Origin: Arthrobacter sp. ISL-28
GTDB lineage: Bacteria > Actinomycetota > Actinomycetes > Actinomycetales > Micrococcaceae
DNA length: 64,000 nucleotides
Reading direction: 5' to 3'
NCBI RefSeq assembly: GCF_018613875.1
Contig: NZ_JAGGPJ010000027.1
Span: forward strand, 186,001-250,000
The translations under genes and the position numbers were made by a program. The number at the start of each line of letters is the position of its first letter. The stretch's first letter is position 1. The notes under the pieces were generated by a model, which saw only the letters and a program-made list of their open reading frames with translations, was not told the DNA's origin and searched no databases. Below, piece after piece: positions 16,510 to 28,224 of this stretch.

Positions 16510-17124
16510 TCAGCTTTTCAATGAATTCCGGATCGAAATGCGCGCCTGATCCAAGACGGTCCGGACCGTCTCCAAGGTCACCGGAGTGAGGGGCTGCATG
16601 CCTGCCCGTGTGCGAAGTTCCACCCGCAGATCGTCCCTGAAGGTCTGGAGCAGCATCTCCGCTTCCTTGAGCATGCGCTGGGCATCGGCGGATGACCGCG
16701 GGGTAGACGGGCGCTGATCCGACGATGAGGCGGCGGATCGCGCGGCTTCCGCCGTGGCCGCCAAGTCGGCCCTGAGCCCGCGCATGTTGCTGCGGATATC
16801 CGCACGGAGGTCGTCTGCCAACCGGCGAACGGATGTCGAGATGTCATTCTCGACGCCAGCGAGCTCGTCCCTGCGGCTGTTAAGCTCGGCCAGGCCTGCC
16901 GCCGTGATCCGGTAGTTGGTGCGCCGCCCTTCGGATTCCGTCGCTACCAGCCCCTCTTCCTGAAGCTTGCCCAGCCGCGGGTAGATGGTGCCGGCGCTGG
17001 GGGAGTAGGTCCCGCCGAACCGCTCGCTGAGCGCCTTGATCAGTTCATAGCCGTGCTTGGGGCCGGACTCAAGGAGCGCCAGGAGGTAGAGGCGCAGTGC
17101 CCCATGGGCAAACACCGGCGGCAT
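16510..17124 (-). CDS. PadR-family transcriptional regulator
   Basis: A 204-residue PadR-type repressor. The N-terminal winged helix is typical (ALRLYLLALLESGPKHGYELIKAL, then GTYSPSAGTIYPRLGKLQEEGLV and YRITAAGLAEL). The long C-terminal half (about 95-204) is a predicted helical, partly coiled-coil extension rich in Ala, Arg and Glu, with an S-S-D-Q linker near 135. Its start codon overlaps the stop of the DUF4097 gene by one base (TGATG), so the two are coupled and the regulator probably controls this operon through the operator at 17967-18031. Confidence 0.88.
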   Translation of the reverse strand: MPPVFAHGALRLYLLALLESGPKHGYELIKALSERFGGTYSPSAGTIYPRLGKLQEEGLVATESEGRRTNYRITAAGLAELNSRRDELAGVENDISTSVRRLADDLRADIRSNMRGLRADLAATAEAARSAASSSDQRPSTPRSSADAQRMLKEAEMLLQTFRDDLRVELRTRAGMQPLTPVTLETVRTVLDQARISIRNSLKS

Positions 17125-17951
17125 CAGAGGCCCGCTTCGGCGTCCGCGGGGGCTGGGCTGTGGAAGATGGACGTCTTGCCGGACACCGAATTGGTGCGGA
17201 CCAGCATCAGCTTCGCGTCCGGCCCGGCAATGGTCTGCACTTTGCCGCCGGGCTGACTGTACTTCTGATCATCGATCACCACGGCGCCGCTGGCCGCTTT
17301 GGCGACGATGTCCACGCCCACGTCGTGAGGAAGCCTGATGGTCAGGTCGCCGGACACCGAGTTGGCTCCGAAGTCCTGGGTGAAGTCCTGCAGGTCAAAG
17401 CTCATGCCGCCGCTCACCGTGTTGGCCCGGATATGGCTGAACCGGCCCGACGCCGTTACTTCGCCTGAGACGCTCTTTGCGGTCAGCACTCCGCGGTGGT
17501 TCCTGGCAATGACCTCGCCGCTGACGGTGTTGACATGCAGGTCACCGGATGTGCCGTCCGATATGACCGAGCCGGAGACGGTGTTGAGCCTGATGTGGCC
17601 GGTGATCCCCGACACGAGTCCGTCGCCACTGACGGTTCCGGCCTCGACGTCAACTCCGGACGGCAATGCAAGGCTGACCACCACTAAGTTGGGGCTGCTG
17701 TTGTTGACGGAGCCCATCAGGTTCTTGAACCAGCCCTGCGGGCCGTGCAGCTGGTGCCTGACTTCCAGCCTGCCGTCACTCACCGTAACTGCCAACGGGT
17801 CCCCGTGGACCTCCGAGATCTCGATCCGGACCACGTCTTCGTCATGGGTGACGATGTCGAACCGGCCCCGGACAATGCCAAGCTTCAATGATGAGACGCC
17901 GTCGACGTCAATGGTTTGCGGACCGGTGACGGCCCACGAATTCTCTGCCAT
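17124..17951 (-). CDS. DUF4097 beta-strand-repeat (adhesin-like) protein
   Basis: A 275-residue DUF4097-family protein. The middle consists of short parallel beta-helix-like rungs, each holding TVSG or SVSG (AGTVSGDGLVSGITGHIRLN; NTVSGSVISDGTSGDLHVN; SVSGEVTASG; NTVSGGMSFDL; NSVSGDLTIRLP). At least seven such rungs are visible. There is no signal peptide, so it is probably cytoplasmic. In Firmicutes and Actinobacteria such proteins are commonly paired with PadR regulators, as here. No enzymatic residue is recognisable; the function is unknown. Confidence 0.82.
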   Translation of the reverse strand: MAENSWAVTGPQTIDVDGVSSLKLGIVRGRFDIVTHDEDVVRIEISEVHGDPLAVTVSDGRLEVRHQLHGPQGWFKNLMGSVNNSSPNLVVVSLALPSGVDVEAGTVSGDGLVSGITGHIRLNTVSGSVISDGTSGDLHVNTVSGEVIARNHRGVLTAKSVSGEVTASGRFSHIRANTVSGGMSFDLQDFTQDFGANSVSGDLTIRLPHDVGVDIVAKAASGAVVIDDQKYSQPGGKVQTIAGPDAKLMLVRTNSVSGKTSIFHSPAPADAEAGL

Positions 17952-17966
17952 GGTTTCCTCCGCTTG

Positions 17967-18031
17967 CGATATATCGTGACTATGGGGCCACGATATACCG
18001 TCGCGGGAGCACGATCAAGATATATCGCGAG
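17967..18031. promoter_or_regulatory. Clustered PadR operator sites
   Basis: CGATATATCGTG (17967-17978) and CACGATATACCG (17989-18000) form an inverted pair, and AGATATATCGCG (18019-18030) is a third related box. They lie immediately upstream of the DUF4097-PadR operon (start 17951), over the probable promoter. Each box is itself near-palindromic (CGATATATCG), as expected for a dimeric PadR repressor. Confidence 0.65.
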
Positions 18032-18041
18032 TCGTCTTTCC

Positions 18042-18641
18042 CTATTCGGGAGTGTCCATGCCCAGCCACTGGAACCAACCGCGGTGGAGAACCAGCCACG
18101 CCATGAGCCCGTAGCCTGCCTGGCCGGGAGTGCCCCCGTTGGCGGCGAGGTCCTGGCGCCATTGCTCGTGGTTCAGCAACGGTGAAAACGTGTCCACGTA
18201 GAGGTGCTTGCGGCGCGTGGTGACGTCCGCGAATGCAGTGTTCAGCTCCCCGAGCCGGCGGTTGTGCACCGGATCCAGCGCGGGCGGCGGTCCGACGACG
18301 AACACCTCAAGCCTCTTCTGCGTGGCCGAATCAAGAATGTTGGCGAGGTTGAGCCTGCTGCGTGCGGTCGTGAGGCCGAATTCAACGTCGCGCCCCGAGA
18401 GGCCGATCACCAGCCGGTTCTCGTGCTGGTCGCTGAACCTCCGGCCGGCTTCCTCAAGCCACCGCCCGGCGAGGCCCTCGGTGCCTTCCTGGGGGCAGGG
18501 AAGGGCATAGCTCTCAACGGTCATGCCGTCCTGTGGAGTGCGGGCCAGGACACGGCCAAGCCAGCCCAGCGCCCGAGGATCCCCGAGTCCGGCCAGCAGT
18601 TCATCTCCAACAGCTGCAATCCGCAGCTTCCTGTCTTCCAC
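18042..18641 (-). CDS. SGNH/GDSL-type hydrolase
   Basis: A 199-residue SGNH-like hydrolase. From GTG 18641 (preceded by AGAGG) the protein begins VEDRKLRIAAVGDELLAGLG, where GDELLAG takes the place of the GDS(L) nucleophile motif. So the usual Ser of GDSL is replaced by Glu-Leu, and catalysis through that residue is doubtful. Block III-like VIGLSGRDVEFGL and the C-terminal LYVDTFSPLLNHEQWRQDL with GYGLMAW resemble the DxxH-containing end of the fold. It may be a diverged member; annotation as lipase or esterase would be premature. A longer frame upstream exists but lacks support. Confidence 0.7.
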   Translation of the reverse strand: MEDRKLRIAAVGDELLAGLGDPRALGWLGRVLARTPQDGMTVESYALPCPQEGTEGLAGRWLEEAGRRFSDQHENRLVIGLSGRDVEFGLTTARSRLNLANILDSATQKRLEVFVVGPPPALDPVHNRRLGELNTAFADVTTRRKHLYVDTFSPLLNHEQWRQDLAANGGTPGQAGYGLMAWLVLHRGWFQWLGMDTPE

Positions 18642-18766
18642 TACTACCTCTTCACTTAAATTGAGGGCGTGCCCCTGAGTTCCGGACATTCCTGCGCGGC
18701 GGCCTGGTCCGCAGACTGCGCCGGCGAACCTGGCTGTGTCCATTAACTCATGCCGATTAAACAGAA

Positions 18767-18806
18767 CTGCCCGGCTGGAACGGTATGTCACCGTCCGGCC
18801 GGGCAG
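18767..18806 (-). terminator. Terminator of odhA
   Basis: Arms CTGCCCGGC.GG.ACGGT and ACCGTCCGGCCGGGCAG (18767-18806) pair around a short loop. On the minus strand they are followed by TTCTGTTTAA. It starts eight bases after the odhA stop. Confidence 0.75.
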
Positions 18807-18814
18807 CTGCCCTG

Positions 18815-22630
<3,816 letters not shown>

Positions 22631-22896
22631 TTGAAATACGCCTCTTCCATGAGTTTGAATTCCCTCTGGTCGCCACGGTGCAACGGCACAACAATCGAAC
22701 CAGTTTCTGTGGCCTATGAACCCAGACCTCTGCCAGTCTAGTTACGTTCCCGGCTTAACTGCCAATAAGGGTGACCCAAATCATGTAGCCGGTGAATTGT
22801 GGCAGAAGTACGGCTGAAAGAGGGCGGATTCCGGCCTCCCCGGACCTGCTGCGCCCACCGCCGGACCCGTTCCCGCTCCTGTAGACTGCAATTCTT
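22631..22896. other. odhA upstream / divergent intergenic region
   Basis: This 266-base stretch separates the odhA start from a possible leaderless transcript on the plus strand (TAGACT at 22882-22887, 9 bases before ATG 22897). I see no gene in it. Apart from these two promoter-like elements no structured motif was recognised. Confidence 0.4.
22735..22765 (-). promoter_or_regulatory. Possible odhA promoter
   Basis: On the minus strand TTGGCA (22760-22765) and TAGACT (22735-22740) are separated by 19 bases, about 105 bases upstream of odhA. The long spacing makes this tentative. Confidence 0.25.
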
Positions 22897-23148
22897 ATGG
22901 ACAGTAAATCTAGGTGCCGGCCTGGGGGTTGTCAGCGGAGCAAAATCAGCACCGCCGCACAGTCCACCCGCAGAGCCGGCAAACCCCGTTCACGATTCCA
23001 CCAATGTCCGTCGCTCCACGTCGCCGGGACTTCCCAGAACGCAGCACAGGCTACGGCCGACCATCCTCCGCCTGGCCGTTCAGCAGGCCATCGCAGCTGC
23101 CAAGGATCCCGGAACTGCCGGGTCCTGCCCACCCAGGCAGGCCGCTAG
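22897..23148 (+). CDS. Possible 83-residue leader ORF before CNNM gene
   Basis: An open frame of 83 codons begins at an ATG placed 9 bases after a TAGACT box, the geometry of leaderless actinobacterial transcripts. Its stop TAG is immediately followed by the ATG of the downstream CNNM-type gene. The product is basic, Pro/Ser/Arg/His-rich and without recognisable domains, so coding is doubtful. It may instead be an untranslated leader. Competing frames overlap it. Confidence 0.25.
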   Translation: MDSKSRCRPGGCQRSKISTAAQSTRRAGKPRSRFHQCPSLHVAGTSQNAAQATADHPPPGRSAGHRSCQGSRNCRVLPTQAGR

Positions 23149-24618
23149 ATGGAGTGGCTTTTTCTGGCAGCAGGTTTTCTGCTTATTTTGGGCACCGGTT
23201 TTTTCGTCGCCGTCGAATTTTCCCTGATAGCCCTTGACCAGCCCACCGTGCAGCGCGCGGTGGACGACGGCGATGCGGCGGCAGTCCCGCTGTTGAAATG
23301 CCTTAAGTCGCTGTCCACGCAGCTGTCCAGCTGCCAGCTCGGCATCACGATGACGACGTTGCTGACCGGCTATGTCATGGAACCGTCGGTCGGTGCACTG
23401 ATTGAAGGCCCGCTCATCGCCGTCGGAGTTCCCGAAGCGGCTGCTGTATCCGTCTCCCTTGTCATCGCCATGGCGATTGCCACCCTGCTCTCCATGCTGC
23501 TCGGCGAACTGGTCCCCAAGAACATGGCCATCGCCCTGTCCTTCCGCGTCGGGCGGGCGCTGGCCCGGCCCCAGCTCGTATTCACGGCAATCTTCAAGCC
23601 CGCCATTATTGTCCTCAACGGCTTCTCCAACAAGGTACTCAACGTCTTCGGCCTTGAAGCGAAAGAGGAGATCTCCGGGGCGCGCACCCCCGCGGAACTT
23701 GCCTCCCTGGTGCGCAGGTCAGCCGCCATGGGAACCCTCGATGCCGGCACTGCAAACTTCATCGCCCGGACCTTGAATTTCTCGGGCCGCACAGCCGCGG
23801 ATGTGATGACGCCTCGCATCCGGGTGGAAACCATCGATGCCGACCAGCCCGTCTCGGACATCCTGGATGCGGCCCGCCGGACCGGATATTCCCGGTTCCC
23901 GGTGATCGGCGATTCAGCGGACGACATCCGCGGACTGGTCCATGTCAAGAAAGCCATTGCGGTACCTGCCGACCGGAGGCCCAACCTGGAAGCAGGCGCC
24001 ATCATGACGGACGTCCTCCGCGTCCCGGAAACCATTCACCTTGACGCCCTGCTGGCCGAACTCCGGGAAGGAAACCTGCAGCTTGCTGTGGTGCTGGACG
24101 AGTACGGCGGAACCGCAGGCATCGCCACCCTCGAGGACCTCGTTGAGGAAATCGTGGGGGAAGTGGCCGACGAGCACGACAAAGTCCGTCCGGGCCTGTT
24201 GCAAAGCGCCTCGGGTGACTGGTACTTCCCCGGCCTCATGCGGCCGGACGAACTGTCCGAACAGATTCCGGGGCTCAGCGTTCCGGATGAATCCGCCTAT
24301 GAAACGGTGGGTGGCTTCGTCATGAGCGAGCTTGGACGCATCGCCGTGGTGGGGGACACCGTCGACGTCGGCGGCGGAACGCTGAGTGTCACCCGTATGG
24401 ACGGCCGCCGGATCGACCGGATCTGCTTCAAGCCCCACAGTGAGGGCCACGCCGGTTCCGCCGCGGACACGCAGCGAGAGCACGCCAAGTCCGGAAACGG
24501 GAAGCCCGGAAACTCGAAGTCCGGCAATGGGAAGTCCGGAAACCCGCGGTCAGAGAGCTTTGGGTCAAGGAGATCGAACTCCGGCAAAGCAGGCTTCCGA
24601 AACGGAGGCACGGCATGA
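23149..24618 (+). CDS. CNNM/CorC-type membrane protein with CBS pair (hemolysin family)
   Basis: A 489-residue member of the DUF21-CBS-CorC_HlyC family, linked to magnesium or cobalt efflux. Residues 1-180 form the DUF21 (CNNM transmembrane) domain with about four helices (FLAAGFLLILGTGFFVAVEFSL; CQLGITMTTLLTGYVMEPSVG; LLGELVPKNMAIAL). Two CBS motifs follow (AADVMTPRIRVETIDADQP; DVLRVPETIHLDALLAELRE), then the CorC/HlyC domain (DEYGGTAGIATLEDLVEEIVGE). The C-terminus (about 445-489) is a low-complexity tail with repeated KSGNGK/PGNSKSGN units. Possible ribosome site AGGCAGG is 8 bases upstream. The stop overlaps the next gene by four bases (ATGA). Confidence 0.92.
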   Translation: MEWLFLAAGFLLILGTGFFVAVEFSLIALDQPTVQRAVDDGDAAAVPLLKCLKSLSTQLSSCQLGITMTTLLTGYVMEPSVGALIEGPLIAVGVPEAAAVSVSLVIAMAIATLLSMLLGELVPKNMAIALSFRVGRALARPQLVFTAIFKPAIIVLNGFSNKVLNVFGLEAKEEISGARTPAELASLVRRSAAMGTLDAGTANFIARTLNFSGRTAADVMTPRIRVETIDADQPVSDILDAARRTGYSRFPVIGDSADDIRGLVHVKKAIAVPADRRPNLEAGAIMTDVLRVPETIHLDALLAELREGNLQLAVVLDEYGGTAGIATLEDLVEEIVGEVADEHDKVRPGLLQSASGDWYFPGLMRPDELSEQIPGLSVPDESAYETVGGFVMSELGRIAVVGDTVDVGGGTLSVTRMDGRRIDRICFKPHSEGHAGSAADTQREHAKSGNGKPGNSKSGNGKSGNPRSESFGSRRSNSGKAGFRNGGTA

Positions 24619-25685
24619 GCGACTGGGCCGGGATTCTGTGGCTGGTTGTGCTGCTGTTCGGCAACGCGTTCTTCGTGGCGGCCGAATTTGCTGTCATGTC
24701 GGCACGGCGCAGCCAGATCGAGCCGCTGGCAGACACCGGCTCCCTGCGCGCGCAGACGACCCTGAAGGCCATGGAGAACGTTTCGTTGATGCTGGCCTGT
24801 GCACAGCTGGGGATCACTGTCTGCTCCCTGCTGATCCTGCTGGTTGCGGAACCGGCAATCCACCACCTGCTGGCTGTTCCCCTGGCGGCACTGGGCGTGC
24901 CGATGGAAATCGCCGACGTCGCCGCATTCGGCGTGGCGCTCATGATGGTGACGTTCCTCCACGTGACGTTCGGTGAGATGGTGCCGAAGAACATCTCCGT
25001 GTCCGTAGCGGACAAGGCGGCACTGCTCCTGGCTCCGCCGCTTATGTTCATCGCCAGGATCGTTAACCCGGTCATCCTGGCGCTGAACTGGTCCGCAAAC
25101 CACGTCCTGAAGCTGATGAGGATTGAGCCGAGGGCTGAGGTCAACTCCTCGTTCACCCTGGAGGAAGTCCAGTCCATCGTGCAGGAATCCACCCGGCACG
25201 GGCTCGTGGATGATGACGCGGGGCTCATCACGGGCGCGCTCGAGTTCTCGGAACATACGGCCGCCGATGTCATGGTCCCGCTGGACAAGCTGGTCATGAT
25301 GAAGCCCTCCACCACGCCGCTTGAATTTGAAAAGGCGGTCAGCCGCACCGGGTTCTCCCGGTTTCCGATGCTCGACGACGACGGCATGCTCAGCGGCTAC
25401 CTCCACATCAAGGATGTGCTGTCCATCCCCGAAGCCGGCTACCAGCACCCGGTTGCGGAAAGCCGCATCAGGTCACTGGCGAACCTCTCGAGGGACGACG
25501 AAATCGAGAAGGCGATGTCCGTCATGCAGCGCACTGGCTCGCACCTGGCCCGGGTGATCGGACCCGACGGGCGGACGGAAGGTGTGCTGTTCCTCGAAGA
25601 TGTGATCGAGCAGCTCGTGGGCGAGATCCGCGACGCCACCCAGGCCAAGGGCATCCGCCGGCTAGGCCAGCCGGACGGCGGATAG
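24615..25685 (+). CDS. Second CNNM/CorC-type membrane protein
   Basis: A 356-residue paralogue of the preceding gene and co-translated with it. The DUF21 domain occupies about 1-190 (WLVVLLFGNAFFVAAEFAVMSARR; ACAQLGITVCSLLILLVAEPAI; FGEMVPKNISVSV). Two CBS motifs follow (AADVMVPLDKLVMMKPSTT; SNLSRDDEIEKAMSVMQRTG region), ending in LFLEDVIEQLVGEIRDA. Compared with the first protein it lacks the C-terminal CorC/HlyC domain. Tandem long/short pairs of this family are common in Actinobacteria and may form heteromers; that is inference. Confidence 0.9.
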   Translation: MSDWAGILWLVVLLFGNAFFVAAEFAVMSARRSQIEPLADTGSLRAQTTLKAMENVSLMLACAQLGITVCSLLILLVAEPAIHHLLAVPLAALGVPMEIADVAAFGVALMMVTFLHVTFGEMVPKNISVSVADKAALLLAPPLMFIARIVNPVILALNWSANHVLKLMRIEPRAEVNSSFTLEEVQSIVQESTRHGLVDDDAGLITGALEFSEHTAADVMVPLDKLVMMKPSTTPLEFEKAVSRTGFSRFPMLDDDGMLSGYLHIKDVLSIPEAGYQHPVAESRIRSLANLSRDDEIEKAMSVMQRTGSHLARVIGPDGRTEGVLFLEDVIEQLVGEIRDATQAKGIRRLGQPDGG

Positions 25686-25798
25686 CAGGACCCGAAGCGG
25701 CGGAAGCCCAGATCGAGCCCGGCCGGTGTGGCGCCCGCTCCGGGTCCGCCCGAGCCGGGCGCGGCGGCCTCAGGCCCGGCTGATCGCGGGCTGCCGGG

Positions 25799-26272
25799 TC
25801 AGGCGGACGGCGTCGCTGCGGCCTTCCGAGCTGCGCAATCGGGGCACAGCCCGTAAATCTCGACTGTGTGCGCGACTTCGGTGAAGCCATGATCCTCGGC
25901 CGTCCGGGAGGCCCAGGTTTCGACGGCCGGCGCTTCGATTTCCACGGCCTTGCCGCAGCTCCGGCAGAGGAGATGGTGGTGGTGCCCGGTGACGGCGCAG
26001 CGGCGGTACACGGCCTCGCCTTCGCCGTTGCGCAGCACGTCAACCAGTCCGTCATCAGCAAGTGACTGCAGAATACGGTAGGCGGTGGCCAGGGATACGG
26101 AGACTCCCTGGTTCTGCAGAATGCGGTACAGCTCCTGGGTGCTCACGAAGTCATCCAGATCGTCCAGGGCGGCGCTGACTGCCAGCCTCTGCTTGGTGAC
26201 GCGCTGCTCTTTTCCGCCGGAAGCCGCCAAAGGGGTTAGCGGCCTGCCGCCAGCGCTGGCGCCGTGTGGCAT
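25799..26272 (-). CDS. Fur-family zinc/iron regulator (Zur-like)
   Basis: A 157-residue Fur-superfamily repressor from ATG 26272 (a TTG at 26305 would add 11 residues). The winged helix spans about 25-90 (TKQRLAVSAALDDLDDFVSTQELYRIL, SVSLATAYRILQSLADDGLV). The metal sites are HHHH at 97-100 with Cys103 and Cys106 (LLCRSCGK) and a second structural pair Cys143/Cys146 (GLCPDC). This pattern, with VYRRCAVTGHHHHLLCRSCG, is characteristic of the Zur (FurB) branch in Actinobacteria. No zinc transporter gene is adjacent, so the assignment to zinc is inferred. Confidence 0.85.
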   Translation of the reverse strand: MPHGASAGGRPLTPLAASGGKEQRVTKQRLAVSAALDDLDDFVSTQELYRILQNQGVSVSLATAYRILQSLADDGLVDVLRNGEGEAVYRRCAVTGHHHHLLCRSCGKAVEIEAPAVETWASRTAEDHGFTEVAHTVEIYGLCPDCAARKAAATPSA

Positions 26273-26367
26273 GGAGGGACTCGCTTCACTAAGGGATACT
26301 GGCAATGTCCAAGATTACCAGCCGGAGGTCCGTGGACACGGATCGGGCGGTTCCCTAGGCTGGCCAG

Positions 26368-27024
26368 ATGAAGCTGACAAAATTCACCCATGCCTGCGTC
26401 CGCCTCGAAAAAGACGGGCGTGTGCTCGTGCTGGATCCCGGCTCCTATTCCGAGTCCACCGAAGCGCTCGACGGCGCCCACGCCGTCCTCGTCACGCACG
26501 AACACCCGGACCACATCGATGTGGAGGCCGTGAAATCCGCCCTCGCGGAGAACCGGAAGCTGGAGCTCTACGCACCGGCTGGCGTGGCTGAAAGCCTTCG
26601 CAGGGAAGCACCTGATGCTGCAGCACGGGTCCATGCCGTGGATCCCGGAACGTCCTTCGAAGCTGCCGGGTTCGGGATCAGGAGCTTCGGCGGCCAGCAT
26701 GCCCTGATCCACCCCCAGGTCCCGATCGTTGCCAACATCGGCTACCTCGTGGATGAAAACGTCTACCACCCCGGCGACTCGTTCATCATCCCGGACGGCA
26801 TCAGCGTCCGCACCCTCCTGGTGCCCGTCCACGCACCCTGGAACAAGGTCAGCGAGGTGGTGGACTTCGTCATCGGCGTCCGCGCTCCGCGGGCCTTCCC
26901 GATCCATGATGCGCTCCTCAACGGCACCGGCCAGAACCTGGTGGAGGGCCACGTCAGGCGGCTGGGGGCCAAATACGGCACAGCGTACACACACCTCTCC
27001 GCCCGTGAGTCGGTGGACGTCTGA
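26368..27024 (+). CDS. MBL-fold metallohydrolase (UlaG-like)
   Basis: A 218-residue metallo-beta-lactamase-fold protein. The metal-binding motif THEHPDHID is at residues 43-51. Additional expected ligands are His in FGGQHALIH, Asp in YHPGDSFIIPDG and His in FPIHDALL. The short length and the KLTKFTHACVRLE start fit the UlaG-like group. Substrate is not predictable. It is a single gene, divergent from the Zur-like regulator 95 bases away and convergent with the Cds1-like gene. Confidence 0.85.
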   Translation: MKLTKFTHACVRLEKDGRVLVLDPGSYSESTEALDGAHAVLVTHEHPDHIDVEAVKSALAENRKLELYAPAGVAESLRREAPDAAARVHAVDPGTSFEAAGFGIRSFGGQHALIHPQVPIVANIGYLVDENVYHPGDSFIIPDGISVRTLLVPVHAPWNKVSEVVDFVIGVRAPRAFPIHDALLNGTGQNLVEGHVRRLGAKYGTAYTHLSARESVDV

Positions 27025-27047
27025 TTCTGCTGGCCATCTCAGGGAGG

Positions 27048-28130
27048 CTACGGGTTCCAGACTCCGAAATCGAAGAACTCCGTGATCGTGCGTTCGTGCG
27101 GCTCGGGATCAAGTCCCTGCACTGCCAGCCAGTCACGGTTGTAGTAGCTGCCCGCATAGCGGTCGCCGCCGTCGCACATCAGCGAAACGATGCTGCCCCG
27201 CTGCCCCTCGACGACCATCTCCGACACGAGCTGCCACACGCCCCACAGGTTGGTGCCCGTGGAGGGCCCGGCGTGCAGCCCCGCGAGGGCGTGCAGGTGC
27301 CGCATCGCGGCGACTGAAGCGGCGTCCGGAACCTGGATCATGCGGTCGATCACGGCCGGTATGAAACTCGGCTCCATCCGGGGCCGGCCGATGCCCTCGA
27401 TCCGGGAGGGAAGGCCCGTGCTGAAATCGGCGGAACCGCTGCGCCAGCCCGGGTAAAAGGCCGAGTTCTCCGGATCCACCACGGTCAGCTCCGTCTCATG
27501 CCGGTGGTAGCGCAGGTAACGGCCGATGGTGGCACTGGTCCCGCCCGTCCCCGCACCCACCACGATCCACCGGGGGACCGAGTGCTCCTCCAAGGCGAGT
27601 TGCTGGAAGATGGACTCGGCGATGTTGTTGTTGCCGCGCCAGTCCGTGGCACGCTCGGCGTAGGTGAACTGGTCCATGTAATGGCCGTTGCTGGTGGCAG
27701 CCACCTCCTCCGCAGCGGCATACACCTCCGAAGCGTGATCCACCAGCAGGCACGCACCGCCGAACTGCTCTATGAGGGCGATCTTCTCGGGACTGGTGGT
27801 TCGGGCCATGACGGCGACGAACGGCAGCCCCAACAACTGTGCAAAGTACGCCTCAGAGACCGCAGTGCTGCCGCTGGACGCCTCCACAATGGTGGTGCCC
27901 TCGTTGATCCAGCCGTTCACCAGGCCAAAAAGGAACAGCGACCGGGCCAGCCGGTGCTTCAGGCTCCCGGAGCGATGGGTGGATTCATCCTTGAGGTACA
28001 GCTGCACGCCCCAGTGCTCCGGCAGCGGCACCGAATACAGGTGGGTGTCCGCCGACCGGTTGTTCTCCGCATTGATCTTGCGGACGGCCTCATCGGCCCA
28101 GGCCCGGTCCTTGCTTCGTGCTCTGCTCAC
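27048..28130 (-). CDS. PLP-dependent cysteine lyase/synthase-family protein (Cds1-like)
   Basis: A 360-residue fold-type II PLP enzyme. The PLP lysine is in the motif SGSLKHRLA ([17 protein letters not shown]); the phosphate loop is [15 protein letters not shown]; the Asn-binding segment is [14 protein letters not shown]. It differs from ordinary CysK (SIKDR-type) and matches the Cds1 group of M. tuberculosis, an L-cysteine desulfhydrase releasing H2S. A role in cysteine breakdown is therefore likely. It is divergent from a rhodanese-type sulfurtransferase gene, 94 bases away, which supports a sulfur theme. Confidence 0.8.
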   Translation of the reverse strand: MSRARSKDRAWADEAVRKINAENNRSADTHLYSVPLPEHWGVQLYLKDESTHRSGSLKHRLARSLFLFGLVNGWINEGTTIVEASSGSTAVSEAYFAQLLGLPFVAVMARTTSPEKIALIEQFGGACLLVDHASEVYAAAEEVAATSNGHYMDQFTYAERATDWRGNNNIAESIFQQLALEEHSVPRWIVVGAGTGGTSATIGRYLRYHRHETELTVVDPENSAFYPGWRSGSADFSTGLPSRIEGIGRPRMEPSFIPAVIDRMIQVPDAASVAAMRHLHALAGLHAGPSTGTNLWGVWQLVSEMVVEGQRGSIVSLMCDGGDRYAGSYYNRDWLAVQGLDPEPHERTITEFFDFGVWNP

Positions 28131-28224
28131 CGGATCAGCCTACCGGTGGCAGGGGTGTCGCACGGCTAGAGTTGGTGCTGCACCGTTCAGCCAGCCACAG
28201 TTCGCCCCAGCCGAAGGAGACCCA

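Noticed and set aside
22914-23237. A 107-codon plus-strand frame overlapping the start of the CNNM gene
   Set aside because: It runs into the CNNM coding region in another frame and has no ribosome site or domain; only the 22897 frame was kept as a weak possibility.
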